A DNA stretch of 64,000 nt from contig NZ_VLKN01000004.1 in the NCBI RefSeq assembly GCF_007830035.1, positions 310,001-374,000 on the forward strand, in the 5' to 3' direction. A program made the position numbers and the translations under genes. The DNA is from Luteimonas cucumeris (lineage in GTDB: Bacteria > Pseudomonadota > Gammaproteobacteria > Xanthomonadales > Xanthomonadaceae). The notes under the pieces were generated by a model. The model worked only from the letters and a program-made list of their open reading frames with translations. It did not search any database and was not told the DNA's origin. Positions 44,910-55,500 of the stretch are shown piece by piece; within the stretch, counting starts at the first letter, position 1; the number at the start of each line of letters is the position of its first letter.

Positions 44910-46766
44910 TCAATCCACGGTCTGGCGTAAGTAAACCGAAGCGCTTCCCTCGGCCCGACGGAACGGCGGGCTTGCCTGCTTGTCCCGAATCAGCACATTG
45001 ATGGGGGGCTCGCCACGGATCTGAACCTTCACGCGGATGCCGTTGCTATCGCGCAAACCTCTCCGCATGGAATATCCCAGAGATTCGAACACCGCAGCAA
45101 CCGCCTTGTCGGTCTGGTCAATGTCGGCACCAAGTATCTCCAGGTAGACCTGACGTTCATCTTGTCGATCGCCGCGGACAACCCGGTCGTAACGCAGGAA
45201 GACGCCGAGCTTTTTGGCGAGCGCCGTCTTCACGTCATCGATGACGTAGGCGGGCGGACGGATGTTCAGGGGAGCCAGGCTCCACAATTCGTAGGTTCCC
45301 CTTCGGTACGATGCGAGCCTCTGCATTCGCGACTCATACAGATATCTACGTAACGGGTAGGACGCACGGCCATCCTCTCCGACCTCGATCAGGACATGGT
45401 CATGGCCCTCCTTTCTCAGCCTCTTGGCCAATGCCTCTGCTTCGGCAGCGGTATCAGGCGGGCTTCCGGCATGCTGCAGCCGCCTACCCGTCGCGGAAGT
45501 GGGCATGTCGGCAAGCCGAAAACCGGATGAGCTTCCGACATAGGCGACCTGATCGGTCTCTGCAGCTCGAATGGCTTCCATAAAGGATGAGTATGTTCCT
45601 CTGCGCCTCTCCAGGCTCCCGGAGATTCGATCGACTTCGTGCGCAAACGAGTACGCAGACAGAATCACGATCATCGCGCCGAAGACGGGCTTCAGGAAAC
45701 GGGTTTTCCATCTTACGCGGCCCAGCACTTCGAAAATCAGGCAAACGAGCGCAAGCGAGGCGACAGGCGCGAATGTTGCTGCTACGCGCTCGAACTTCCA
45801 GGACTGCGTCGACAGCACGCACAGCGCCAGCAGCGAGTAGACCATCAGTCTGATGGCTATCGCGCCCGTGCCATCCATACGCTCGCCACGACCGTCATGA
45901 AGCGAGGCGCGCCGATCGCCCAACCATGACGCCACGAGGCAACCGATGGCGGCCAACAACGCGATAATCAGCACCTGGAATCGCGTTGCGAATAGTTCGA
46001 AGTAGTAATTGTAAGGTTGAAAATATCTGGAATAGGTGCCATCCGATGTCTTGTCCAGGCCGGCCAGCCATGAACCCGCATAAGACACATCATTTTCGGA
46101 GAAAAGCCCGTAGCAAGCCTCGATCATCAACCAGATCGCTAGAGAGATCAGAGCCCACGAAAGACCGATCTGAAGCAGTTCTCTTGAGGAGATCCGTTTG
46201 TCCAACCGGGCCTGGACCAAGTCGAATCCGATAAAACAGAAGAACGGAATGAAATAAGCGACGCCAGTGGGGTGGGACAGCAACATCGCCCATAGCAAGA
46301 GCGACAGGCCCAACCGTCCACTCCAGCCAAACCCCTCCACCCGGCGTGGCGTGTATAGATAAAGCGCGAGTATTGCCAGCGTTGCAGGCAGCATGTGCGG
46401 CATCGCACTGATACCGCTCGCGTATACCCAGCCAAGCCAGCAATACGCACTCAAGGCTGCTAAGCCAGCGGAATAGCCGTAGTAGCGCTTCGCGAAGAGA
46501 TATGTGAACCAGGCTCCGACGATCGAGACCAGCAACATGATGAAACTCAATGCCAGTGGGTGGTCTCCAAGGAAGGACACTCCCATGTAGTCGAGCAGGT
46601 AAAACATTGGCCGAGCCGCATAGTTGAAGATGACCGGCTTTTGCGCCTGGCTGACATTGATGATCTCGTCATGAAACAACACGGGGCGTTCGAAGAACCC
46701 GACAAGTAGCGTAAGCATGATCAACGCCGGGAGCAGGTTCTTGATGTAGCGCAGCGAGTTCTTCAT
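44910..46766 (-). CDS. GT-C type membrane glycosyltransferase
   Basis: A 618-residue inner-membrane protein with about 11 helices in residues 10-370 and a periplasmic C-terminal domain of about 240 residues. The first periplasmic loop has FHDEIINVSQAQ, with the acidic pair (Asp-Glu) near residue 33 where GT-C enzymes (PMT/ArnT type) carry catalytic acids. The C-terminal domain is hydrophilic and mixed alpha/beta (VAYVGSSSGFRLADMPTSATG). It is the natural periplasmic transferase for the sugar made by the GtrB-like GT2 and flipped by the SMR protein in the opposite half-locus. The gene is leftward and follows a 312-base gap, so it may have its own promoter. Confidence 0.85.
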   Translation of the reverse strand: MKNSLRYIKNLLPALIMLTLLVGFFERPVLFHDEIINVSQAQKPVIFNYAARPMFYLLDYMGVSFLGDHPLALSFIMLLVSIVGAWFTYLFAKRYYGYSAGLAALSAYCWLGWVYASGISAMPHMLPATLAILALYLYTPRRVEGFGWSGRLGLSLLLWAMLLSHPTGVAYFIPFFCFIGFDLVQARLDKRISSRELLQIGLSWALISLAIWLMIEACYGLFSENDVSYAGSWLAGLDKTSDGTYSRYFQPYNYYFELFATRFQVLIIALLAAIGCLVASWLGDRRASLHDGRGERMDGTGAIAIRLMVYSLLALCVLSTQSWKFERVAATFAPVASLALVCLIFEVLGRVRWKTRFLKPVFGAMIVILSAYSFAHEVDRISGSLERRRGTYSSFMEAIRAAETDQVAYVGSSSGFRLADMPTSATGRRLQHAGSPPDTAAEAEALAKRLRKEGHDHVLIEVGEDGRASYPLRRYLYESRMQRLASYRRGTYELWSLAPLNIRPPAYVIDDVKTALAKKLGVFLRYDRVVRGDRQDERQVYLEILGADIDQTDKAVAAVFESLGYSMRRGLRDSNGIRVKVQIRGEPPINVLIRDKQASPPFRRAEGSASVYLRQTVD

Positions 46767-47078
46767 GGAGCCTCAATCACGTGAGAAAACTCTGGGAATC
46801 TGCACCAACTAGGCTCGAGAGCCTGTCGGAGCTTTCTCTATCAGCCGGGAGAGCAGACAGCCAACACCGGCTTGCTTCTGAACTTGCTAAGTAGAACGAT
46901 GAAGTTCCAGCAGGATCTTTGAAAATGGGACTGGCCGCTGGGTTTCCGATCAGCGTTTCGGCGCAGGGCCGGTACAATCCTCTTTCTGACTGTCGCTACT
47001 GCACACGGATACCGGAAGAACGATAACGGCGACATGGACGATCTTGCGCATGAACGGATCCAGAACCGGCATGACTGA
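46767..47078. other. 312-base stretch without a gene
   Basis: This lies between the GT-C gene and the nucleotide-sugar dehydrogenase, both leftward. Frames here are short and unconvincing. It is AT-richer than core DNA. It may hold the promoter of the GT-C gene, but no clear hexamer pair or hairpin was found. Confidence 0.6.
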
Positions 47079-48356
47079 TCAAAGGCGGAAGACTCGCTCG
47101 GCACGGCGCAATGCGCCCTTCACATCGAAGACGATGCCCCCGGGCTTTAGGAGCTTCTCCAGGCTGACCGTCTTGTTGCTCCCTACGTACTGCTCGTGCG
47201 CTACGGCGACAACGATCGCATCGTATGCGCCCTGCTCGGGCTCGTGAATCAACTCGAGCCCATACTCGTGTCGTACCTCATTCGCATCGACCCAGGGGTC
47301 ATGGATCTCGATGATGGCGTTGATCGTTGACAGATTGGCAATCACGTCGACAACCTTCGTGTTGCGGATATCCGGACAGTTCTCCTTGAACGCAAGCCCC
47401 ATAACGAGGATCCGGGCGCCGACGATATTGATCTTGGCCTCGGCCATCAGACGCATGATGCGGTTGGCCACGTGCGGCCCCATTTCGTCGTTGATCCGTC
47501 GCGCCGCCAGGATCAGCTCCGGGTTGTAGCCGAGCATTGCTGCCTTGTGGGCCAAATAGTAGGGATCGACGCCGATGCAATGCCCTCCTACCAAGCCCGG
47601 CGAGAAGGGCATGAAGTTCCACTTCGTCCTGGCTGCAGCAAGCACCTCGTGTGTATCGATGCCTATGCGATGAAAGATGAGCGAAAGCTCGTTCATCAAC
47701 GCAATGTTGACATCGCGCTGCGTGTTCTCGATGACCTTGGCGGCTTCGGCGACGCGAATCGAGCTCGCCAGATGCGTGCCCGCGGCAATGATCGTGGCAT
47801 ATAAAGCATCTACGAAAGCTGCAGCCTCGGGCGTGGATCCTGAAGTTACTTTGACGATCGATGTGAGGTGGTGCTTCTTGTCTCCGGGATTTATGCGCTC
47901 CGGGCTATAGCCGCAGTAAAAATCCTCGTTGAACCTCAATCCGGATGCGTATTCGAGTTCCGGCACGCACACTTCTTCAGTTACGCCGGGATATACCGTG
48001 GACTCGTAGACCACTACGTCGCCGCGCTTCAATATCGATCCGATGGCACGGCTCGCCTTGAGCAACGGATCGAAATCGGGACGGCGCGCAGCATCAACCG
48101 GTGTCGGCACTGTGATGATGATGACGTTGCAATCGGCCAGATCCTGGAGATCGGCGGTGTAGCTCAGCCGCGCCTGTGCCAATTGCGCCGGCTCGACTTC
48201 CAGCGTCCGATCCACGCCTCGCCGGAGCTCTTCCACGCGCGCGGCATTGATGTCGTAACCCACGACCGGAAAATGCTTACCGAACTCAACCGCCAGCGGG
48301 AGACCTACATAGCCCAACCCGATCACGGCAATACGAACGTCACCGTTAGAAATCAT
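47079..48356 (-). CDS. tviB: UDP-N-acetylhexosamine 6-dehydrogenase (TviB/WbpO-like)
   Basis: A 425-residue nucleotide-sugar dehydrogenase that oxidises UDP-GlcNAc (or UDP-GalNAc) to the uronic acid with two NAD. The NAD motif is IGLGYVGLPLAVEFGKHFPVVG at the N-terminus. The central domain has IVVYESTVYPG-type VVVYESTVYPGVTEEVCVPE. The catalytic Cys is in PGLVGGHCIGVDPYYL and the C-terminal UDP domain has FKENCPDIRNTKVVD. These blocks match Salmonella TviB and Pseudomonas WbpO more closely than WecC. The gene is in the leftward half of the locus, 24 bases from the 949-residue glycosyltransferase stop. Confidence 0.92.
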   Translation of the reverse strand: MISNGDVRIAVIGLGYVGLPLAVEFGKHFPVVGYDINAARVEELRRGVDRTLEVEPAQLAQARLSYTADLQDLADCNVIIITVPTPVDAARRPDFDPLLKASRAIGSILKRGDVVVYESTVYPGVTEEVCVPELEYASGLRFNEDFYCGYSPERINPGDKKHHLTSIVKVTSGSTPEAAAFVDALYATIIAAGTHLASSIRVAEAAKVIENTQRDVNIALMNELSLIFHRIGIDTHEVLAAARTKWNFMPFSPGLVGGHCIGVDPYYLAHKAAMLGYNPELILAARRINDEMGPHVANRIMRLMAEAKINIVGARILVMGLAFKENCPDIRNTKVVDVIANLSTINAIIEIHDPWVDANEVRHEYGLELIHEPEQGAYDAIVVAVAHEQYVGSNKTVSLEKLLKPGGIVFDVKGALRRAERVFRL

Positions 48357-48380
48357 TGCATCACCATGGAATTGTAAAAA

Positions 48381-51230
48381 TTAGAGCCGGAACAACGCGC
48401 TGACGAAGGCATCCGGCGCGTGCGACTGTGCAAGATATTGCCTGCCGCGCTCTACCTGCGCCTCGAAGGCCGCCGGCTTCGAATAGAGCGCTTGGATCGC
48501 GTCCGCGAGCTGGACATTATCGCAGTAGACGGCGGCATTTTCGTATAGTTGCGCGTAAGGTGTTGGAAGCACTACCACAGCGCCGCTGGCCATGGCTTCC
48601 AGCACGTCCCTCGAACGGCGAGGTGGGGCGTCATCGTGGCGGTCGAAGCGGACGTAGAAGTCGCACCCGGCCAGGAAAGCTTCCCGACCAACGATGCCTG
48701 CATCGAAAAAAGTCCAGTTTTCCGGGGCGCCGCGCGCCTTCGATGGGCGTAAATCCTCCGCCAGCACCCTCACCTGAAACGAACCGCAGCCAGCATAAGT
48801 GGCGAACAATTCTTCGGGGGTATCCGGATACGCGTCCGAAGCGCTATCCAGGATCACGCCCAGCACTGGGATGCCTTGCAGCGGACGTCGTGGCGCTTGC
48901 CATTCGGGCACGTCGATGATTTCCGGCAAATCCGCTGTGGCAAAAAAAACTGGCGCCAGACCTGCGCGGAGTTCGTCTTGCGCTTGCATCCCGCAGGTCG
49001 TGCAACCGACCCGCACGCCAAAGATCTTTTGAGCGTGCCTCAGGCATTCGGAGGGTTCATACCACATCCTTCCCAGCCGGTCGCGTGGCGGATCGCCAGC
49101 AACCACCAACACCCGGCCGACATCGAACGCGCTGCGTTCATGAGATGCGAATTGCAACACCGCGAAATCCCTGACCACCAGCGTGTCGATCGCGGTTGGA
49201 TCCGTCAACAGCACTTCGTCGACCAAGCCGGTGGCGATAGCTTCTTCTATCGGCTCCCAATAAAACTCCATCTCGATGCGCTGCATGTGCCGGAAAGATT
49301 CCATGTGCAATACGGCCACCTTGTGTCCTGCGCGCTTGGTGGCGCGCACTTCGTCGAACAACGCACGCACGGCGTCGGTGCCATGGCGCAAATCCGCTGC
49401 GAACACGATATCGTAGGCTGCGCGCGCCTGCGCGTTAGCGCCTATCGGGTCGATCATGAATCTTCTTGGACTCGGGAAGGGCCGCACCACAACATCCGCA
49501 GGCATCCGCAAAGGCGTATCGCGCGCCTGCGAACTGCGATGCCAGTGCTCGTATCCGCGCCTATACGCAGCGCGCGACGGGTGGCGCCACCCTAACTTGA
49601 ATTCCTCCCTGGAGAGGGAACCGCTGGTGAGGCGGATCATCGACAGATTCTCTTCGACGATGACATGGGAAGAGGCGCCGAAGGTTCTACGCATGCGCAG
49701 TGCGAACTCGGTATCGGCGCCCTTCCGAACGCTGTCGAAGTAGCCAATGCGTTCGCGCACGGGTGCCAAGCGGAACATCATAGAGGAGGCGTTCTCGCGC
49801 TGAGCGATGACGCCCGGCAGGTTGAATACCAGTTTGGCATTGGCCCGCAGCGCACGACTGGTGGTCGACATCAGTTCAGAGTTCTGCAGCAGAGGCGCGA
49901 TCTGCCGCTCGAGCCGACGCGGATGGCTCCAGTCGTCCGAGTCCAGGAATGTCATGAATTCGCCGCGCGCTTCGCGCATGGCCGCATTCCTGATGAGGTA
50001 GGTTCCGCCGTTCGAAGACTGCCGGAGTACCTTGATGCGCGGATCGAGCACGGCAATACGCTCGAGCACCTCGCCGTACTCGCTGGGCGATGCATCGTCG
50101 ATCACCAGCAACTCCCACGACTGCCAGGATTGTGCGATGACCGAGCGGATCGCGGCGAAGATCTCCTCGCCGGGGCGCCAGGAAGACATGGCAATCGATA
50201 TTAGTGGCCCGGATTTTACAAGTTGAGCCGGCGGGCAATGCAGCATGTCGAAAGGGGCCGCGCCCAGGTCCGCGTTCAGCGCCAGCGGTTCCAATCCGCT
50301 CGACGCGAAATTCTGGTTCAACAGGTCCAGCCACCTGTCCGGATCGGCGAAGGGACTGGAGGTGAATGGATTGCGCAAATCAGCCAGCATGAAAGGCAGA
50401 TCGTACTTCGAGCAACGTACCTTGCGTGTGATCTCCTCGGCCAGCGCATAGTCGCCCATGTCGTAGGCAAGTGCCTGGAAGACGCGGGCATGCGTGTGCG
50501 GCGAACTGACGATCGCAGGGCCGTGCTTGGCGTAAATCGCCGCATACAGGGTCAGTGCATTCAACCTGTCGTCCGCCTGCAAGGCTTGCAAGCCCATGAT
50601 CCGCGCCAACCGCTGCGCCCATTCGGGATCCAATGCCGCGATGGCGCTTCTTGCCTGCGAGGAATTCTTTTTGTCTCTAATCCTGCGCAACAGGCGCTCG
50701 ATCTGCGCGCAATCGTAGAGGCCGCCCGAGGCACGCCACGCCAGCAAGTCGCGACCGGTCGTGGACGCGTTGCGCAGAATGGTGTTATCGAGCCAACGAT
50801 GATCGGGCTTTTCCTCGCCCAATTCGAGATATACCGGCAAGTAACCGGACGCCGAATAAAGCGGCTTCGCGTAGCTGGAACCCGGGAATGACGAGGTTTC
50901 TTGCCGCCAAGGTCGCGCGGCTTGGGTTGCACGCCTGGCCGGTGAGTACAGCATCTCCACCCGCAAGCGCTGGATGTTTTCGGCCGTTGCGACGTTCTGC
51001 TTTTCAGCATGGGCCACGATGCGGTCCGTGGCCACTCGCGAACGTCGCGCGGCGAACAGCGCCAGCGCACCCACCACGAACAGCATGAAAAGCGCGACCA
51101 CCGCCACCGCGACCCAACGCGCCGATGAAGCAAATACCAGCCCGGCACCGGCCAGCAGACAAAGCGCCAACAAACCAGCGCTTTCGCTGCGCGCCCAAAA
51201 TTTCCGGGTGGCCCATATGCGCGTCAGCAT
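48381..51230 (-). CDS. Membrane-tethered double glycosyltransferase (GT2 plus GT-B-like domain)
   Basis: A 949-residue protein. Residues about 20-60 hold two transmembrane helices (AGLLALCLLAGAGLVFAS; VAVVALFMLFVVGALALFA), followed by a charged helix and a cytosolic helical region. A GT2 domain (about 338-560) has SIAMSSWRPGEEIFAAIRSV, VIDDASPSEYGEVLERI, the DXD site FLDSDDWSHPRRLE and IGYFDSVRKGADTEFALRMR, ending in RPFPSPRRFMID. A C-terminal region (about 610-949) looks like a GT-B/GT1-type transferase (IVFAADLRHGTDAVRALF; SRDVLEAMASGAVVVLPTPY with the acidic EAMASG nucleotide-sugar block). ATG 51230 is preferred because the longer frame is antisense to the previous gene's end. Confidence 0.85.
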   Translation of the reverse strand: MLTRIWATRKFWARSESAGLLALCLLAGAGLVFASSARWVAVAVVALFMLFVVGALALFAARRSRVATDRIVAHAEKQNVATAENIQRLRVEMLYSPARRATQAARPWRQETSSFPGSSYAKPLYSASGYLPVYLELGEEKPDHRWLDNTILRNASTTGRDLLAWRASGGLYDCAQIERLLRRIRDKKNSSQARSAIAALDPEWAQRLARIMGLQALQADDRLNALTLYAAIYAKHGPAIVSSPHTHARVFQALAYDMGDYALAEEITRKVRCSKYDLPFMLADLRNPFTSSPFADPDRWLDLLNQNFASSGLEPLALNADLGAAPFDMLHCPPAQLVKSGPLISIAMSSWRPGEEIFAAIRSVIAQSWQSWELLVIDDASPSEYGEVLERIAVLDPRIKVLRQSSNGGTYLIRNAAMREARGEFMTFLDSDDWSHPRRLERQIAPLLQNSELMSTTSRALRANAKLVFNLPGVIAQRENASSMMFRLAPVRERIGYFDSVRKGADTEFALRMRRTFGASSHVIVEENLSMIRLTSGSLSREEFKLGWRHPSRAAYRRGYEHWHRSSQARDTPLRMPADVVVRPFPSPRRFMIDPIGANAQARAAYDIVFAADLRHGTDAVRALFDEVRATKRAGHKVAVLHMESFRHMQRIEMEFYWEPIEEAIATGLVDEVLLTDPTAIDTLVVRDFAVLQFASHERSAFDVGRVLVVAGDPPRDRLGRMWYEPSECLRHAQKIFGVRVGCTTCGMQAQDELRAGLAPVFFATADLPEIIDVPEWQAPRRPLQGIPVLGVILDSASDAYPDTPEELFATYAGCGSFQVRVLAEDLRPSKARGAPENWTFFDAGIVGREAFLAGCDFYVRFDRHDDAPPRRSRDVLEAMASGAVVVLPTPYAQLYENAAVYCDNVQLADAIQALYSKPAAFEAQVERGRQYLAQSHAPDAFVSALFRL

Positions 51231-51252
51231 GCCGAAACCTGTTTTTCCGTAG

Positions 51253-52551
51253 TCATCTCGTACGCCTATAGTCCAGTCTGGAAAGCCGGCCGGCGGCATG
51301 GGCAGTTTCGACCAGATCGGGGCATTCCGTCGTCCACCTGTTGATGATCTCGCGCTCGTCCGGTCGCTCGGCATCATCCAGGATGACGATTGCCGAATCG
51401 GACAGCTTGCCTCGCAGGATGGGGAATGCCGGGTATCTGGCCATTCCCGCGGTTGCCGCCGGCGGCCCATCGACGACAAGCAGGTCGATGCCCAATAATC
51501 CTTCCACGGCCGCTGACGAATACCACAGGCAATCATCGTCCATGAGGCGATATTGCTCGAGCGGTGCCTCGCGCAGGTCGACCCAGTCCTCCAAGCCGTT
51601 CGCGCGCAGGGATGAACGGGTAACCGCGCAGTACTCGGCGGAATTTTCGAGCGAAACCAAACGGCCATGGCCATTCTTGGCCAATGCGCGAGCGATCCAT
51701 ACGGTCGAGGTGCCCGAGCCGCACTCCACGATCAGGTCCGGCCGGCACTCGAGTACCATCCTTGTCAGGAAAAGCATGGAGACCGGCTCCATCGCCCATC
51801 CTTTTGCCGCTCCGCCCAACAACGGCGTCGGATGCCGGATATCGAACAATGCGTGCAACTGCATCAAGGATTCTATTTCCTGCATGGTTTCGAACTGCAA
51901 CCTACCAAAGCCCCGATAGGCGATTTCCTTCAGCCTTTTTTCGCTCGCCAAGAAAGTTTCGACCTTCTTTTTCCCGGACTGGATTTCCTGCACCGCCGTC
52001 TTTCCCAGCGTTGCCGAGGCCCTGATATCCGTGTGGGAGCGCGCTTGGGCTTGAAGCAAGACTTGCTGTGACTCCGCATGGACCTGAAGCAAGACTTGCT
52101 GGGACTCCGCCTGGGCCTGAAGCAAAGCTTGCTCGGTCGCAGCAAGTTGCACGGTCAGATCCCTGAACGATCTCAAGACCAAGGCCTGATTGTCGGAGGC
52201 CAATTGTATTGCGGCGCGGGAATTGCTAATGCCATCAACGGCTAAGACCTGATTCTCCTTCAGTTGCTGGTCCAACACCTGATGTTGGCTGCGCAGGCCC
52301 TCCATTTCGGCGCCGAGTCGACCGACGAGCACCAGGTTTTCGCTCGCCTGCCTTTGCGCGGATTCGGCATGGACAAGCAGCCGCCGCACATGCCGATACT
52401 GCGTGTAGCCGAGCAAAGCGATGAGCCCCAGCAGCGCGGCGATGCCGAACCACACGTACATGCCGATCCCGAGAACAAAGCCTGCCGCCAATGATCCGAT
52501 GCCGATCGTAGCCAGCAGCGCTGCCAATGTTAAGCGGGGCGAAATCTTCAA
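51253..52551 (-). CDS. Membrane-anchored coiled-coil SAM methyltransferase
   Basis: A 432-residue protein. Two N-terminal transmembrane helices (LTLAALLATIGIGSLAAGFVL; MYVWFGIAALLGLIALLGYTQ) precede a long coiled coil (about 55-215) that contains an internal 11-residue tandem repeat (AESQQVLLQ units). The C-terminal class I SAM methyltransferase (about 250-430) has motif I LIVECGSGTSTVWIARAL, acidic LVSLENSAEY and IDLLVVDGPPAAT. A membrane-anchored coiled coil ending in a methyltransferase recalls WbdD of E. coli O9a, whose coiled coil sets O-antigen length while its methyltransferase caps the chain. This is a suggestion from architecture; the family and acceptor are unknown. Confidence 0.85.
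   Translation of the reverse strand: MKISPRLTLAALLATIGIGSLAAGFVLGIGMYVWFGIAALLGLIALLGYTQYRHVRRLLVHAESAQRQASENLVLVGRLGAEMEGLRSQHQVLDQQLKENQVLAVDGISNSRAAIQLASDNQALVLRSFRDLTVQLAATEQALLQAQAESQQVLLQVHAESQQVLLQAQARSHTDIRASATLGKTAVQEIQSGKKKVETFLASEKRLKEIAYRGFGRLQFETMQEIESLMQLHALFDIRHPTPLLGGAAKGWAMEPVSMLFLTRMVLECRPDLIVECGSGTSTVWIARALAKNGHGRLVSLENSAEYCAVTRSSLRANGLEDWVDLREAPLEQYRLMDDDCLWYSSAAVEGLLGIDLLVVDGPPAATAGMARYPAFPILRGKLSDSAIVILDDAERPDEREIINRWTTECPDLVETAHAAGRLSRLDYRRTR
52050..52136 (-). repeat. 33-bp tandem repeat (about 2.6 copies) in the coiled coil
   Basis: Units begin CTTGAAGC at 52050, CCTGAAGC at 52083 and a partial copy at 52116. Each encodes 11 residues (A-[ES]-S-Q-Q-V-L-L-Q-x-x) in the coiled coil of the methyltransferase. 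The 33-bp period keeps the frame and adds three heptad-related turns per unit (11 residues), so copy-number change would alter rod length without a frameshift. Confidence 0.9.
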
Positions 52552-52590
52552 AGGAGTGGGCTCTGTAGGTTGTCGAGAGAGCAGGACTGG

Positions 52591-55500
52591 TTATTTTCGG
52601 CGAATCGGAAGAGCGGATGCGTCTTGCACGGAGTGCGGCGACAGGAGCGCCAATTCTTGATCGATGATCCGTTCCAGACCCCTTTGCTTTCTCACCCTGT
52701 CGGAGGCAGCCTTCGACATGGACAGGAACTGCGCCTCGTTCTCGACCAGCTTTAGTATCGCGGCCGCCAGCGCGGCTGCATCCTCCGGGGCGACGAGAAT
52801 GCCGCATTCGTGGTCGACGAACTCGGGCACGGCCGATACCGCATTGGTCACCGGCACCAAGCCTGTGGACATGGCTTCGTCCCGGGTGACGCCCTGAGTA
52901 TCACTGCGAGTCGGCGTCAGGAATATGCCATTTTCCCTGAAAATTTCCGCCATTTCGGCCTGGCTGAGTTGGCGGCGCTCCAGTCTTACGTTGGAATAGG
53001 TACGCAGATCGGCGAAATTGCTATCGAACAACTTGCCGTCTCCGATCAGGCGGAAGCGCATTCTCGGGAAGAGTGGATGCGCGGACAGCAGACGCACCGC
53101 TTCCGCAGTCAAATCGTTGGCGTAACCCCTGGACTCGTGCGAACGCACCGACAGGATGTTCCACCGCAGGTCCACCGACCGCTCTTCGAATCGGAACAAC
53201 GCGGTATCGACGGGGTTATGGATCACGCTCCATCGGTCGTCGGCCAGTCTCATGCCCAAGTCGGTCCAGCATTCTTCTGCGAATGTCCGTGACACGAACA
53301 CCAACCGCAAAGACGCCGGCGGATCCGACAGCAATTTCCGCCAAAAGGACATGCGGCGTTCGCTGCTGTTGCGTGCGTCGGCTTTCTCCTCATCCGTCGT
53401 GTAATTGAACGGTCTTCGCGTCCACGGTTGGATCTCTGCACCGTGAACCCAAACCACGGTAGGCGTTCTTCCTGCAACGTCTTTAATCGATCGCCAGATC
53501 GACTCATCGAGAAAATGCACGGCGATCGCATCATGCTTTGAGATCGCCAATGTGGCTTGCAACGCTTCCGGCGAACACACCATCACCGGAACACCTTCGA
53601 ATTCGTAGCTTCGCTGCTGTTCACCGGCCGCCACCCTGATCACATCTACGGGAATGCCGCGGCGACGGTATTCAAGCACCCGGCGGTGAACGAAGGCGTT
53701 GCGGTAGAAGCGATCGCCCTCCGGATAGATGTTGCTCACCAACAATAGCCTGCCATTGCCGGGCAGGAATACAGGCTGCGCGGGCTGCGACTTCAACCAC
53801 AGGCCGTCGATGTGCCGCACCAATTCGCCGCGCACTTTGAGCTTCAGACGATAAGCGCAAGCCTCTTCCGGCGGCTCGATGCGCGTGGTCACGCCTGCAG
53901 GCAGTTCGAAGCTGACCAAGGAGTCGCCGCGCGCTCCCAAGGCTTGAATCTCGCAGCGCCAACCCCGGTCCGCTGGCGCGTCCAGTTGAACAACGAGCGC
54001 ACCATCCCTTTCCAGGCGAGAACGCGGAAACGGGACCGACAGGCATTCGCCGCCCATGCCGTTGGCCGCGGTGGAACAAAGTTCCAAACGGTGACGGCGT
54101 GCGGCTACGGAAATACCCGGGGGCACGTCCACAAATAAGCTTGAGAGCTCCGCGCCATCGATCCATTCGTTGCCAGTGACAGGCCATGCTGGAAGATCGG
54201 GCAACTCAGCGGCGAACCGATACATGTCCTCGATATCCACGCCCGCATCCAGAAGCTGCGCCGCCTCGGCTTCAATGCCAGCCTCATTCCCGTTCTCGAT
54301 GTACGAAAACGAATCCAGGGAGTCCATGTCCGGCGCATGCAGCGCGCCGTCCGAGACGGAATCCAACAACGACGCCAGGCTTCCGTGCCAAGCTTCAGCG
54401 CGTAGTATCGATCGGCGAAGTGCAAGCGAGGTCACTTTGCGGAACTCTTGATCGCCATCGGTCATTCGCACCCCTCGGCCATCAACCGCCAGGAACGCAC
54501 CCTTTCCAATCGCTTCGCCCGAACAATAAAGACGCCCGAGTTTCAGATCTTGCAGGTAGCTTGCGCCGTAGTAGTCGTCAGGATGAAAGGCGGCGATCCA
54601 GGCAGATCCGAAGGTTTCTTCAGGCCGTTTTTGTAGCGCTTCGTCGTTCAGCACCGACACGCCGGATGGCAGCGCGCTGTGCAGATTATGAGGAAGGCGC
54701 AGGTAGAGCGATATGCCTCTTGCGGTCTGGCGTTCGTAGGCGCGCAGGACGCTCGCCAGACACGTCTCATTATCCGCGCTCGCGATCCCCACTACCGAGC
54801 CATCTCCGTCATCCATGTCGCCCGTTAACGCGCAGCGCACGATATGCTTCAAACGGTGCCTATAAGTGTGCTGTTCGAGCACCTTTCGCAAGGCAAGAGA
54901 CCTGCGCGAGCGTACCAGCAAGGCATCGGGCGTTTCGTGCTCCGCGTAGGCCCGGTGGAACACGTTCTCTACATCGTCGCTGGCAACAGCGAGCTCCCCC
55001 AGCATGTTTTTCTGTCCGCGCGAATAATTGCCATACACGGAGGTGCCTGAACCGATCAGCTCGAACACGCGCCGGGCGAACATCGTAGGCGAATCCTTGA
55101 CGGTATTCAGATTGAGGCCAAACCGATACCGGCGATAGAGATCTGGCGTATCGCGATATGGAACCGATCCACGAACCATCCCCTGATACCGGGCTGGAAA
55201 GCCGCCGCGGCCTTCTTGGTTGTCATAGTTACGATCGTAGATGTCAACGCCAGCAATCAAATCGAATACGCCGGCCAGGGAAGCGAAATCGCCGGAACGT
55301 TCCGGCATCCTGTCGTACCACGCACCGGCGAAGAAAGCCTTGTTTTCGCGTTCCGCACGACACACCGGGCTGTAGGCGCGTGGCTGTAGTGCGAACGGCA
55401 GCAACTGCACCCGCGAATGGCCGAGTTCGCGCCGGTACCTGGTGACCGAATCGGCGTCGGTGGTGAAAACCCAGTCGAACAGGCGTGCAGTTTCGATGAA

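Noticed and set aside
51231-51674. N-terminal extension of the 949-residue glycosyltransferase
   Set aside because: This stretch is in the reverse frame of the end of the methyltransferase gene and gives a Trp/Arg/Ser-rich, non-conserved peptide; the TM helix begins after ATG 51230.
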